From Porphyra umbilicalis (lineage: Eukaryota > Rhodophyta > Bangiophyceae > Bangiales > Bangiaceae), in the NCBI GenBank assembly GCA_002049455.2, contig KV918765.1:124001-188000 (forward strand): DNA of 64,000 nt, given 5' to 3'. The translations under genes were made by a program, and so were the position numbers. The notes beneath the pieces are model-generated. The model did no database searches and was not told where the DNA came from. It was given only the letters and a program-made list of their open reading frames with translations. The first letter of the stretch is position 1. The number at the start of each line of letters is the position of its first letter. Of the stretch, positions 22,454 to 33,819 are shown piece after piece.

Positions 22454-22457
22454 AACC
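22443..22457 (-). other. Primer-binding site, complementary to initiator tRNA-Met anticodon arm
   Basis: Directly inside the 5' LTR the minus strand reads GGTTATGGGCCCAGC, the complement of the anticodon stem-loop of eukaryotic initiator tRNA-Met (GCTGGGCCCATAACC). This is the half-tRNA type of site known from Drosophila copia and Ty5, not the usual 3'-end type. Confidence 0.85.
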
Positions 22458-22878
22458 TGTGAAGCGGGAGGTAGATAGGTAGATGCGTTGGTTTACTTGG
22501 ATGGCGGCTGTGGGCCCACTAGGACCGTCTGATATACCCCAGGCGACCCCTCTGCCAGTCCCAGAGACGACCCTCTCTCAGTGCTCCCCCAGGCACTTCC
22601 ACTCTCCGCGTGTGCAGGGCCTGCGGCGCACCTCCCCAAGCGGAGCATGCGCCTCCCCGGTGGTAAGCCGCCCACCGCCGCACAATCCAGTCACCACGCC
22701 ACGCACAATCCCCCCCGAGCTCACCACGAGAAGGGGGGAGCTCACCAAGAGATACACAAATCAAGTACAAACAAGTACAAGTCATACACAATGGAATGCC
22801 AACAAGTACACGAGCTTGAGTCACCAAGAGCCCCCGTGTAAGTATAGCTCCAATGGAATTCCCGAGCAGAGCTCAACA
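22458..22878 (-). repeat. 5' LTR of the Copia element
   Basis: 421 bp, nearly identical to the partner at 17222-17643. On the plus strand it begins TGTGAAGCGG and ends CTCAACA, giving the usual TG...CA ends. In element orientation this is the 5' LTR. Confidence 0.95.
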
Positions 22879-22883
22879 ATCTC

Positions 22884-23194
22884 CTCTCGCGCGCGGGGGT
22901 CTCCACAGCTGCCACACAGAGCACGCAGAGAGTGTCGGCTTGGCGAGCGATTTGACAGGAGACATATGATCTGACAGCCCTGTCACCCACCATGAAGTTC
23001 TGGGGGGCTACTTTTAGGAGGCTACTTACTGACAAGCGCCTGATTGAAGATGATTGTACTGCGACCTTGACGGTGTCTCTTGAATCAGTACTGGTCAGTG
23101 CGTGGTACACGCTCGTTCCTTCCGACACCGACCAGTCGCCTCTGTCTGGGTTTTCCATTCCGAGACCGACTGCTCGCATGTGTCTGAGACTGAC
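22884..23194. other. Flank between Copia element and Plavaka-like gene
   Basis: No gene seen. It presumably holds the leader of the transposase gene starting at 23195. I could not find a convincing inverted repeat marking the end of that transposon. Confidence 0.35.
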
Positions 23195-26100
23195 ATGAGT
23201 TTTTTGTGTCGGGTACCAGGCTGCGGCCGTCTGCTCAAGACGGCCCTGGGTGAGCAGAGGCACGTGACCGTCGTTCATGCCCGTGACGCCCCCAGCAACT
23301 CGGCACCGTCCCTTCGGACCTACTGCGTTGAGTCTGACGACGGTCCCGTAGCTACGGCAGCTGCAGAGGCGAGAGATGTGCATGCTCCTACCCCTGGCCT
23401 GGATGGGACCGACCCAGGTGGGACCAACCTTGGTGGGATGGGTGTGCACGTGGTCGAGCTAGAGGCGCCCATTTTCCTGGAGCTATTTCGTACACTGACG
23501 GCACATCCGCCATCGCCTCGCCGAGGTCGTACCCGACGGCGAGCACCATCCGAGCGCACCAAGCAGGTGCGCCGTGCTCAATGCAACCGAAGCCGCCGAG
23601 GGCGTGGAATCCGGCGCGCAGCGAGTGTGGCGCACGACGGCGACAGCAGCTCTACAGGGGACTGGGGGTCCGGCGCGTGTGCTGCGCGGCGTGGTCGCGG
23701 TTAAGCGGCTGGTAGGGGCACAGGAGACGATGGTACGTGTGGTGGGGACGTTGATGGGGGGGATATGGGTGGCGTGGGTGGTGGAGACCCTGGCAAGAGG
23801 GCCGACAGGGCGCTTTGTGATGATGTTTTTGAGCACTACGAACGCTTTGGGGATGTGAGGAAGGTGACAGATGCTTTTCCACCACTTGGGGAGGGGGAGG
23901 GCAGAAGGGGCGGCGGTCGCGGTCGTGGCCGTCGGTCCGGTGGTGGGGCGTCGTGGACGAATGAGGCGCTGTGGCACGTCTTCGAACGGGCATGTACTGG
24001 TGGAGGGGGAGGCGTTGGTCTGTCGCAAAAGCAGTTGCGAAAGCTGTACAGGTACACCAAGGTCGTCGAACAGGGTACGAACGCCACCATCAAGCCGTTC
24101 TCCGATACCTTCAAGACAGTTGACCGGTTTATCGCCTCGGTGCGCCGCTTCAAACGGGCGCTCATCGCCCCGCTCAAGTGGAAGAAGGCGTCCATGAAGA
24201 TTGACGGCAAGGTGTACAGTGTCTGCTTCCGCGACGCGCTGGACGCTATCCGGAGCGAGGTCGCCAACACCCAGCACGGGGACTTGTACTGGGGACCCGA
24301 CACCACTGACGACTCTGTCCCTGATACTGTACTACGAGGCGCATGGGACGGGGATATGTACAAGGAGCAGCTCTACCACGTGCAGGGTACCACGAGGCAA
24401 GGCACGCGAGTACTTGGCCTGCACCTTTACTCGGACTCGACGGTTCTCAGTAGTAGCGACGCAGTGTCGGCCTACCCGCTACGGATGCGGATCGTCAACA
24501 ATATTAACAAGGAGGTGCGGTGGGTGACGCTGGCCTACATCCCCCAAGTTGAGTCCAAGTTCCTCGAGACGCGCAAAGGGCACGAGGTGCGCGCAGAGCT
24601 GCTGCAGCGGATTTTACATCTCGTCTTCCGCACGTGCATGGTGGCAAGCCACCGCGGGGTGTGGCTACAAGTGCCCGGTGGTGGCAGCGTGCGCGTCTCC
24701 CCGCGGGTGCTCCTGTATGTTTGTGACCAGCCGGAGGAGCGTGCGATCATGTGCCTGAAAGGATCTGGGTGCTTCTTTCCGTGCACGCCGTGTATGGTGG
24801 AGCGAGACAACTCGTGCACTGCGGCGGGTGCCGCTGCACCGAGTCGTGACGTCGAAGCTACCCTCAAGTCGCAGCTCAGTAACGCGACGATGGGTACCTT
24901 CTGGGGGGCTGCATCTCGGAGAGCAGAGGTTGAGATGGAGCATAGCCTCAACAGTGTGGTACCTGCCCTGGCCGCCTGGGCCGGACTTGGAAACGGACCG
25001 CGGATGCTTTATCGCTTGCCTGGGTTTGACCGCCTGCACGTACGTTCGCTTGCTCTCTAATTCACGGTGGCTCTCCCGTGCGAGTCCCCTCTTCGCCCAT
25101 GATGGGCCATCATGATGATGGTGTGCATCGCCACCCTTGGCTCCACTCGACGTTTTTTATCCTGTTTGGGCACCGGACATACTGTTGAGAACGGCTCATC
25201 TCACGGCGCCGCTCCGTATCTTCGTTGTGCTTCTTACCTGGAATTTTCTTACACACTTCCACACACACGCAAACGCAAGCACGCAGGTGATGGACTCGGG
25301 CATCAACAGAAAAGTGGCCAACAAAGTACCCTTGTACCTGCGCCAAGTTGCTGGTGTGAGCGGCCGCACGCGGTTTGACACCGCGGCCAACGCAGAGCGA
25401 GCAATGAACTTGCGCTTCAAGTACGTATCACGCAGGCTACGGGTGCCGCATATCCATCCAGGGTACGTGATATGTGGAAGGTCCGCGGGGCGGCGGGGCG
25501 GGGGGTGCTCGGGTGGTGTGCGCGGTGCACGTGTTGTGTGGGTGCTATCAAAGCTTTGACACAACGGGAGCCACAGCCTCATTCGCTGATTCGTATCTCG
25601 TGTTTTCTCTGTACCGCAGGTACTTTGTACCAGAAGAAAAGAAGCAAGCAACGATGACCGGTAGCGAGCACCGGCGTGCTCTGCCCTTTCTTCCTTTTGC
25701 GGTGGTTGGTGTGGCCAGCTCGGACGGGGATGGCGTGGACCACAGTACACTCACACTGGCGATCTGCGAGCTGGTCCATGTGACCAACGAGCTCTTCTCG
25801 GCGCGGTGTACTGGCGGCGGCATAACGCTAGCAGAGGCGGAGTTGCTGACGACAAAGGCCCACAAGTGGGTGGTGGACCACTACCAGCCAGTACTTGGCC
25901 CGTCACACACTACCAAGCTTCACCGTATGGCTGCCCACTTGCTCGATGAGTTTCGGCTGCGGGGCAACCTCTACGATGGAAACACGGCGTACAACGAAAC
26001 GCTACACAAGGCGGTGAAAAAGGCGTACAACTTGACCAACCACAGGAGAGACCAGTTCATTGAGCAGCTGATCTTGGTGGAGCAGGTCTCCCGCATCCTT

Positions 26101-26853
26101 CTCGATGATGGCGCCGATGAGCCGCCGTCCGCGACATCATCCGAAGTGTCGTCGGATCCCGAGTACGACAGCCAGAGTAGCGACGCGCGCCAGCGGCGGC
26201 GGCGTCGGCGGCGGCGGAGGGGGGCGCGGCGGCGGCGGTACACGAAACAGTACCCGATGGCACACCTGGCACACATCCACGGTCTGCCTGGGCTGGGTAC
26301 TGCGCTCGGGGTAAGTGACAGTACGACGCTGTGGTGTGCCAAGTCATTGTACTACGGCGATCCCGCCCGCCCGCGACGCGGGAGGATGTCGCACACTGTG
26401 CGAGCGGCTCAGAGCTTCCACGGCGCACCGTGGTTTGACTGGGTGCGCTACCGGGGGCCAGGCGGGGAGCTTCGGGTTGGCCAAGCCGCGCTAGTCGCTC
26501 AGGCGAGGTCAAGCGCGTGGGCGCGCCTCGTCTTACGGCGTGCTGAGAGCGCACCGACAACCGAGGGTTGCGTGCTCACAAATTACGGGTGTGAGCGATT
26601 GCAGTGGAGTGTGCCGGCCGATGCGGACGCGGCACGCCTCGACGCCGTTGAGGCCAAGGACATCGTGCGCTGGTTGTCGGTAGAGTACGATTGGGAAGAC
26701 GTCTGCGAGCGTCACGGCGCGACAGTCATGCCCGACAAGGTGCCCAAGACGACGGCTGAGCTCCGTGCGGCGCGCTTCTTTGTCGACGCGTTCGTGTCAG
26801 AGCGTGCGCGGGATGAGGGCGATTGGGAGGAGGGAGAATGCGAGAGCGAGTGA
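23195..26853 (+). CDS. Plavaka-like (CACTA-related) DNA transposase with C2H2 finger, three exons
   Basis: ATG at 23195. Exons 23195-25039, 25287-25462 and 25620-26853 join in phase across GT-AG introns of 247 and 157 bp (junctions LH|VMDSG and HPG|YFVPEE), giving about 1,080 residues. The N-terminus is a C-x4-C-x12-H-x4-H finger (CRVPGC...H...H), as in other Plavaka proteins. The catalytic core shows LHLYSDST (first Asp near 24434), LLYVCDQPEER (second Asp near 24725) followed by a zinc-knuckle-like CFFPCTPC, and YNETLHKAVKKAYNLTN (Glu near 25996). The C-terminal part has an Arg-rich patch and an acidic tail. A single in-frame TAA at 23702-23704 interrupts exon 1 in a low-complexity stretch; a small unrecognised intron or a real nonsense change would both fit. 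It would excise and insert its own element by a DDE mechanism. Terminal inverted repeats were not located. Confidence 0.85.
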
Positions 26854-27530
26854 ACGTCGTCGTCTTCTTTCTGTTTTTGCACCGCGAGGCCCCACGTGCA
26901 GGCCGGCCCGTTTGTAGTGCGACTGTATAACCTGTAGTGTGAATGTATAACCTCATTCACCTAGCCCCTTTCACCAGCGAGAAAGACACGGTGCGTGCGG
27001 CTCATGCGCAAGCAGCCCAAGGAACCTGTGTGGATCGACGTGCTTCTCAATAGAGGCCGCCGATGCGGCACGCACAGAGGCGCTTCACGTGGAGGTGTGA
27101 CTAGTGAGTCCATAACCGAGCCTGCGGTGATACGTGCTGCGTTGGGGAGAGGTCCAGCGGTCCAGCGATGCCCGCCGAGATTGATCCTTGACCAGTGGCT
27201 GGCAGCTTGCTTCCAAGTCGCGTGAGGGAGATCGCTCCGCGGTTCAAGTGGTCCTTGCGGCCTCGATTTTCCTGGGTTTTGATCGACTTGTAGCCTGCTT
27301 CAGAGGTGGGCTACAAGACGCGGAATCCGGTCGCCGTCTCGAGCCGTCTCGAGCCGTCTCGAGTACGTGACATGCAGACTTGTAGCCCACGTTTCGGCCG
27401 CCCTGGCACAAACCGGGCTGCGGCCGGGCTCCATTTTGGGCTCCGGGCCTCCGTTTTGGCCCCACAGTAAGGAAATTGGGCCCCAGTACGCCCCAGTACC
27501 CCCCAAGTAGGGTGGTACACATTCCCGACG
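26854..27530. other. Non-coding stretch
   Basis: Likely 3' flank of the Plavaka-like gene, with a direct repeat TGTATAACCT near 26926 and 26946. Three CCGTCTCGAG decamers stand in tandem at about 27333-27362. No gene seen. Confidence 0.4.
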
Positions 27531-28498
27531 ATGTCGGCCATGGATAAGCTGTTGAATAATACGGGGTATAATGGTTATTCGCCTGGCCGGCATCGTGAAT
27601 ACCACGGGGTTTACCATGCCCCGAGCAGGCACTACTACTTACCCCCGACGGATCCCACCAACGAGCACATCGTCCTCTTTCGTGTGGACAATTGCACGGC
27701 CCCAAAGAGGACTTCTGAGAGCATCGGCAGAGATGCAGCGGCTGTTGAGGAAGCCAGGTCGTCTGGAAGGTCATTGGCTTACCAAAATGGCCTGTCGAAG
27801 AAGTCTGGGATCAAAGGGCACTCGCTCCTTTTCGCCCCTTCTGAGGCAATGCGTCTGGCCAACCCTCACCTGTCTCACCTGTGGAGTATCGGGCCTGCTG
27901 CTGCACCATACGACGTGATGCACCTTTTCTGCAGAACGTCGCCCCGCACCTGTGGAGGCTCTTAGATGGGCTGGTTCCGGTTGAAGGGGAGGCAGACGAG
28001 GATTACGTGATGCCCAATTCGCGCGTTGCCCTCATCGGCCGTGAGATTGCAAGCGCGAGGCGCACAGTGCTTCACGCGCAAGCCCGTTCGCTTCGGAACA
28101 TCGATCTTCACCCCCGCTGGTACGAAGCGGTAGACTGGATGTACTGGCTGCTCTCCAGCGCCGAAGTCCTCCAGGTCGGTCAAATTCCGGACTTGCACTA
28201 CGACTTCTTTATGTCGCTGTGCCGGGCTTGCCGACTCCTCCTCCGTCCCGCGGGTCTGACGCCTGCTGAGTTGACCGCCGTCGACACGGACCTCAAGCGG
28301 TTTGTACGAGGCTACTACGCCCATGGAGCAAAAAAACGTCCCCATTCCGAAGAACGGAACGGCGATGTGACCAATGGCGTGCCGTCCCCAGAGTACGGTC
28401 AGATCAAGTGGTTTTCGGCCTCGCCGAGGACTAGCAGTCGGAAAGGATTTCCCTCCGACACCTGTGTGTCATTCCAGATACTAGCCAAGGCGTTTTGA
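27531..28498 (+). pseudogene. TNP2-like transposase, middle part
   Basis: The frame from 27531 gives NNTGYNGYSPGRHREYHGVY and an RHYYLPPTDP segment, typical of the region after the first catalytic Asp in TNP2/Plavaka proteins, then PYDVMHLF, normally the start of the MHL motif. From about 27920 another frame continues as NVAPHLWRLLDGLVPVEG and VDWMYWLLSSAEVLQ. One frameshift near 27920 therefore separates two good halves. The N-terminal half with the first Asp is absent upstream. The Cys pair usually found in SPCRxC reads Gly/Arg here, another sign of decay. The C-terminal part resumes near 30040 after unrelated DNA. Confidence 0.75.
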
Positions 28499-30037
28499 GC
28501 CTAATAGAGCAACTCGCTTGTCCGTGGTTTAGCCGCTCGCTCGTCTCCTTCCCCAGCTTCCTTCGCCCCCCCTCCTTCCCCCCCCTCCCCGCATTTTTTT
28601 TTGGGTCATCGTGCCCTTTCTACTTCCTGTCTTGCGCTTTATCGACGTATCCCTCGGTCCCCCTCAATCCCGCTCAGCGGCGACCGTGCCAGACATCACA
28701 AATATTGCCCCCCGCCGCATCTCTCCGTCCCCACCCCTCCCCCACCTCTACCCGCACAACCCCCACCACTACAACCAGCACAGCTGTAGCCATACGTGAT
28801 CAGAGTCACAAAGGGAGCCGGGCAGCAAGAATGGGGGACGATCGGCAACGGCGGGGGACGAAAAGGGGGTAGCAGGAGGCGAAAGACGGAGAACCCTGGT
28901 GCTCAGCGTGGGTGGGGGATTCTCGCGGCATGACGAGCACACACGGCGAGGTGACTGGGGGGCGAGCGGTCGCCGCTTATGAGCAGAGCATGCGACAAGG
29001 GTTGTGGGGGGTCTCTTGCAAGTCGGGCCGCAGTGGGGGGCCCCTCTTTCAACGGCAGTAGTGCAGTGTTTGTCCGAAGGCGGCCCGCGCGAGGGGCAAC
29101 CACTCACGCCCAGTTAGCAGTGGGTGGTATCTCGCATAGGCAAATGACGTCCTCTGGTTGGCTACGGTGTCAAATTTTGCTCGTTCATTCGCCGAAGTAG
29201 CTGATGTCATGACATTTCCGCGCCGAGTGGCTCTATGGTGCGGGCTTTCAAAGATTCCACAATCCACCAGTGCTGAAGACCGGCTCTGGGGGGCCTCCTC
29301 GAGACGTGGCATATTGTCATGTCAACAATAGTCATGGAAGTTTCATGCGGCAACTACCTGTCCTCAGACATGGGATCGGATGGCTCGCGGCCCAGACAGA
29401 CGCGTCCTGGACACTATGGCACAGCTGTGTCGTAGCCAGGTCGCCGCTCCTCTCGTCTTTTTCTCCTTCTCCTCGTTTCTATGGTACCCGCAGGCACCCC
29501 CCCCCCCCCCGCATCTTTCCAACTACCCCCCTGCAAATGCGACACGTACGCTCGCCTGCAACAATATCAAGCACCTTTGCGCGGCCGCCTCCGCCGCCGC
29601 CGGCGGCCCCACCGTCCCCCGCCTTCCCGTCGCACACCCCTCGCCTGACGTGCCCCTCAACCCCTCGTGAGCGCGGGCGCGTTTACATTTCTGGACGTGC
29701 CTCCCATCCCTGTTATGTGCGTCCCTGCCGCCGCTGATGTATGGGGCATTTGTTCGCATCCTCCACTCCCCTGCTGCGGAGATGGCCACGGCGGTCCTAC
29801 CAAGGGGTGCCGCGCCGTGACCCCGACCTGGAGTACGAGTGAGAAAAAAGTCTGGGAAATGACACGGAAGGGGGCGGCCAGACGTGTGCCTCTCGTGCAT
29901 GCAGCCAATAGGCACGGCAGTCGTATTGAAATTATGAGATCAGTATGTTGACGTACCGCTCTGTAATAGTGGATGTTGCCAGATTCGATCGATAGGAGTC
30001 TGGTGAGGAGAACCGAGCCGCGAAGCGCGGCAGGCAA
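28499..30037. mobile_element. About 1.5 kb of unrelated DNA splitting the TNP2-like transposase
   Basis: The sequence between the two transposase parts is non-coding, with C-rich runs (28565-28590, 29501-29512) and no TNP2 similarity. It could be an inserted element or an unusually long intron. No clear terminal repeats or target duplications were seen, so the edges are approximate. Confidence 0.4.
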
Positions 30038-30868
30038 TTGATCGACCTTGATCCGAGCGCGTGCGGACCGGCCTGGGTATCCTGGCAGTTCCCAGCTGAA
30101 AGGACGATTGGGGAACTGGGTGGTCTCATCCACTCCCGCTCAAATCCGGGCGAGAGCCTGTCGACAGCCTTGCATCGGCGGTACCAGGCGGAGCTGGTGT
30201 CATCTTTTGGGAGCTCTTACTTGTCAATGATGTGGGCAGAAGCTACTGGCAAGCATCCACTTGCGCTGAAAGAGAATCCCAAGGGCAGCGTGGTTGTGCA
30301 GGCCGATGCGGAGTGGGACGCGGTGTTATTGCCACCTCGGTGCGCTCCTGCTAAGCTGGGCGGCGTAGAGCTAGCCAGAATGCGCAAGGCGATCGCTCTT
30401 GAGGTCGGGGAGCCGGCCCCGCCATCCATCCTGGCGCACAAGTACTTCCGCCTTCGTCAGATGGTCGGTGGAACTGCTGGGTCGCGGCCAGTCGGGTTGG
30501 ACTGCACGAGGCATCGCCGTCGTAATTACCTACTTCGGAACCGCTCCAGTGAGCGTGTGCGACAGCCCGATGGGAGCGAAGTGGCCTCCGTTGTGGCCAC
30601 CTACGGCGCAGTGATCCACCACGCCGTTGTCTTCGTGAACGGTCGTTCCATGGCCTTTGCCTATGTTGCCCGAGCGCGATCGGCGCGAGACCGCCGAGGC
30701 CGCTATGGCTACGCGAAGACGCGGCATGGTATCCCTTGTATCACAGCTATCGATGGGGAACGGTACTACGTGCCAGTGGGCGCCTTGGAAGGCATGGTGG
30801 GGACATTGGAGCGCGAAGGGGTGCACTTTATTTTGTCTAATAGGGAGCCATTCTCGGGAGACCCGTGA
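30038..30868 (+). pseudogene. TNP2-like transposase, C-terminal part
   Basis: The 276-codon frame opens with GPAWVSWQFPAERTIGELGG and continues with IHSRSNPGESLSTALHRR, matching the W-x-F-x-x-ER region with the catalytic Glu in TNP2-like transposases. The rest (DGSEVASVVATYGAVIHHAVV, SMAFAYVARARSA) is the usual C-terminal extension. It is the continuation of the middle part ending near 28498. No ATG suits an independent gene, so it is read as an interrupted relic. Confidence 0.75.
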
Positions 30869-31738
30869 GAATGTTTTTTTTTTTCTTTCGCGTTGACGGT
30901 TCTGCCTCAAGCGGCACCTTGTTCGCTAGCCCACCTCGCCACCCGTTCTGATATCTGAGTCCGTCAGCTTTGCTCCTCTCTCCGCGCTGCCCTTGTTGAC
31001 GCTCCAGTGGTATTGACGCTTGGTGAAATCTTCACGCGTGCCAGTCCAAGCCCTAAAAGAGATGCACAGCTCCCCCCCCCCCTCCCTGTGTTCGGCCGCG
31101 TCCGCCATCATGGAAAGCTGCCCGGCAGCAGTGCAGTACAGGCGCGCTGGTAGGCGTCGTCGGCAGGATGACCTCGGGCGGATTGGGACAACTGCGCGTG
31201 CAGATGTATCGGCCAAGTTTTGGCCGTGGCGGCGAACCTTCTTGTAAAGCGAAAGGTCATGGAAATGCGTGGAGCAAATCGAGGGATGCAACCGACCCAC
31301 AAGCCCAACACTGTGATCTATATTTGCGTTTTCGAAGAATCAAGCCATGGGCTATTCAGAATTGGTATGACTTCTTGACGACCGCTGAGGGACGCTGTGA
31401 AGATGCCCTGAGATCTGACGGTCGTGGCTAGCTAGGCTCCTTGCGACCAGACCCGTCGACGGCAGTGGCCTTCGCTGTCGGCGCCGCCATGTGTGGCACG
31501 GCCACATGTCCTCGTCGCCCGCGACACACAAGCACCACTACTTCTTCTCGTGCACGACGACTTTTTTTCGTGCGGACGCCCTCTCACGTTCACTCACAGG
31601 GAAGTCCTTCCCCCGACCCACTGCACATTGTCACCTCTTTTCCGTCGTGTACCCTCCCTCTAACTCGCCACTCACGTCACGCTGCACGGCTGCAGTTTCC
31701 TTGAGTCGCCAACTGCCTCCAGATCGGCCCCCGCGGCG
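30869..31738. other. Non-coding stretch
   Basis: Begins with a T-rich tract (30873-30888) after the transposase stop. No gene, array or clear repeat was seen; the last part is the likely promoter of the gene starting at 31739. Confidence 0.4.
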
Positions 31739-33182
31739 ATGTCTCGGAAGCGGACGCGTGCGGTTGCGAGGGCAGCTGGTACGTGCGCTCCCTTTTGCTA
31801 GGTGGACATTTCGTCACGGAGTGTGTGGGGCTTGCGATAGTGTTCTTCTATTCTCCTTCCTTCAGCGCGTTCCTCCGCTGACCGCTTTCATGTTCTATTT
31901 CTCTGCTCCGTCGCTTCCTGCTGCCTGTGCCCCTTTTCAAAGATTGATGAGGGTGTGGCCGTGGCCGCCGCGGCCGCTGCCGCACTCGCGGTCATTCAAG
32001 AAGCAGAAGACGAGGAGGTGGCAACAAATTGTCCTCCCCCCACGCGCCGGTCATCCACACGATTGAGTAGGCTACCCCCTGCGCCGCCGCGCCGTCCAGC
32101 TCAACCGAGATCTGCCCCCTTCCCCCTGGCGGAAAGTCCTGCCCAGTCACCAGCAATCCGACCTTCTGGTCGATGAACCATTTCCGCTCCTCCTAACCGG
32201 CAAGCCCCCCCGCGCTCCACCGCTGGTGGCTGGTGGAGATCAGTATTTGGTTGCGTCAAACGCTGTGCGTGACCCCGTCAACAATTTGGCCAACTGTGGG
32301 TCGATGGTCGGGCCGAGCGCACCGGACGGATCACGGCGACGGCCGCGGGGGTCTCACCAGGGCGCGCTGTCGGCGCCTCGGGCAAGCGCGGTGGTGGATG
32401 GGGCCGAGTCACCGTCGAGCGAGGAATCGACCGAGTCGTCCGGCGAGGCCCCGGCAGATGCCCTTGGCGACGCATCCCAGCACGCCCTGAGGCCTGCCCC
32501 AAGTCAACGGCAGCGTGTCGGCCTCCCTCGACGGTCTCGCCCTCTCCACGTCATCCCCTCTTCGGGCGAACCGTCCACCCGCCGTGCCCGGGGTCATACC
32601 ACCGGTCGTTGTGGTTTCGAGCTCTCCCAGGATCCGCACGCGGCACGACGCACCGTAGTTGCCCCCCTTCCCGCGATCAACAAGATGGCAATCCACACGT
32701 TGGGGATCCCCAAGGGCGACATGCGCCACCACCTACACGCGCTCGTAGCAACGGCCGCACATGCATACTTTAAGCCCAAGAAGACCTTCTCCGATCAGAA
32801 GCGGCACAGGATGGCCGCAGCCATTTCGTATCTGGAGCTGCACGAGCCCCGCCTGGCGGTGTGAGTACGGTCTTGGGGCGCATGTGCGCTGCTGTCGCGC
32901 CAGGCCAACAACAAGGCGACGAATGTGCGCGGCGCCGAGAGCACACCCAAGCCGCGCGCTGTGGCTGACGCGACTCATGTGGCTGTGGCCGTCGGCACGG
33001 CCGGCACCGCGGCTGACACGGCCCGCGGGGCTGCGAGTACAGCCAGCACGGGTGGTGCCGCTGCCGGCAGAGCCGGCGCGACCGGCCAGCACATGGGTCC
33101 GGCCGGTCGGGGTGAAAGCGCCGCCAGTCGGGGAGCGAGCGCCGCCGCTTCAGCTGAGGATTTCTTTCGTAGTATTAACTAA
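31739..33182 (+). CDS. Small multi-exon orphan gene, unknown function
   Basis: The ATG at 31739 opens MSRKRTRAVARAA, directly followed by a strong donor (GTACGTGCG at 31779). Further coding-like blocks are 31943-32176 (DEGVAVAAAAAAALAVIQEAE), about 32230-32862 (conserved-looking DMRHHLHALVATAAHAYFKP and HRMAAAISYLELHEPRL) and 32904-33182, which starts after a good acceptor (CGCCAG) with ANNKATNVRGAESTPKPRA and ends EDFFRSIN. The joins of the first exons could not be fixed by phase. The protein has a basic N-terminus, an acidic Ser-rich middle, one compact basic helical segment and an Ala/Gly/Thr-rich tail. I do not recognise a family; it lies between transposon relics, so origin from a mobile element is possible. 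Confidence 0.45.
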
Positions 33183-33299
33183 TTAAAAGAATGAAACAAT
33201 GAAGGAACCAGTGTTCTCGAGACCAGCCGTCAGAATCATGAGAGCGTCCATTGATCGCCATCTCTGACTGAAGAGCGTTCTGTGCCAATAACAATATAC

Positions 33300-33600
33300 G
33301 TGGCGGTCTGTGAGCGAATCAAAGTCTCACTGTAACGGGGACGGATCCCGGGTCGACCTGCGATTCCAGTGTGCTTCTTGCTGCTGCATCGCGGGTCGGG
33401 CTCCACGGGGCACCCACTGCCGAGCTCTTCACGAGGGGTTTGGACCCGCGATATCAGGGCTCGCAAAACGCTCGATATCGCGGCTCCCTTTTCTTGTAGG
33501 GCGGCGGTGGCGCCTATTGGGGGGGGGGGGCATCGGCGGCGGGACCGGCACACTGGCGGGCACCGCTCGTGATACCGATGCATAGGCTAGGTGGTAGCCG
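33300..33600 (-). repeat. Dispersed repeat with GATATCGC motifs, copy 2
   Basis: The reverse strand matches about 9100-9420 in the landmarks CTACAAGAAAAG, CCGCGATATCG, GATATCGCGGG and ATCGCAGGT. Here it is followed by a minus-strand open frame (LLGPTLTGATEAEAAVVTGY) not seen in copy 1. A poly-G run lies at 33520-33530. Confidence 0.45.
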
Positions 33601-33688
33601 GTGACGACGGCCGCCTCAGCCTCGGTTGCTCCAGTCAGCGTTGGGCCAAGAAGAGACCTGAACAACGTGATCGATTGATGTTCGATTA

Positions 33689-33819
33689 CAGTGCGTTCTC
33701 GTTATAAGAGACAGCTGATTCGGCTCAATATGGAGAAAAAGTGGCCCACACGGACTGGAATGGGAGACTCACGACCCATATTCTTTTGAAATCGATTCTC
33801 TTATAACGAGATCGCACTG
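33689..33819. mobile_element. Mariner-type MITE (131 bp)
   Basis: Terminal inverted repeats of about 25 bp start CAGTGCG and contain TCTCGTTATAAGAGA, with one mismatch between the ends. The element is flanked by TA dinucleotides (33687-33688, 33820-33821), the target of IS630/Tc1/mariner elements. The interior is AT-richer than the surroundings and non-coding. Its ends differ from those of the transposon at 52412, so that element is not its evident source. Confidence 0.85.

Larger units (their letters stand above)
17222..22878 (-). mobile_element. Ty1/Copia LTR retrotransposon, young, nearly whole
   Basis: A full-length element read on the minus strand: long terminal repeats at both ends, a 5-bp target duplication ATCTC (17217-17221 and 22879-22883), primer-binding site, gag-pol region and polypurine tract. 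Domain order gag, protease, integrase, reverse transcriptase, RNase H places it in Ty1/Copia. The two LTRs differ at only about three substitutions and one indel over 422 bp (about 99% identical), so insertion is recent. The coding region looks almost whole, with about one break. Confidence 0.95.

Noticed and set aside
33689-33819. MITE as a derivative of the transposon at 52412
   Set aside because: Their terminal sequences differ (CAGTGCG versus AAGGTCC).
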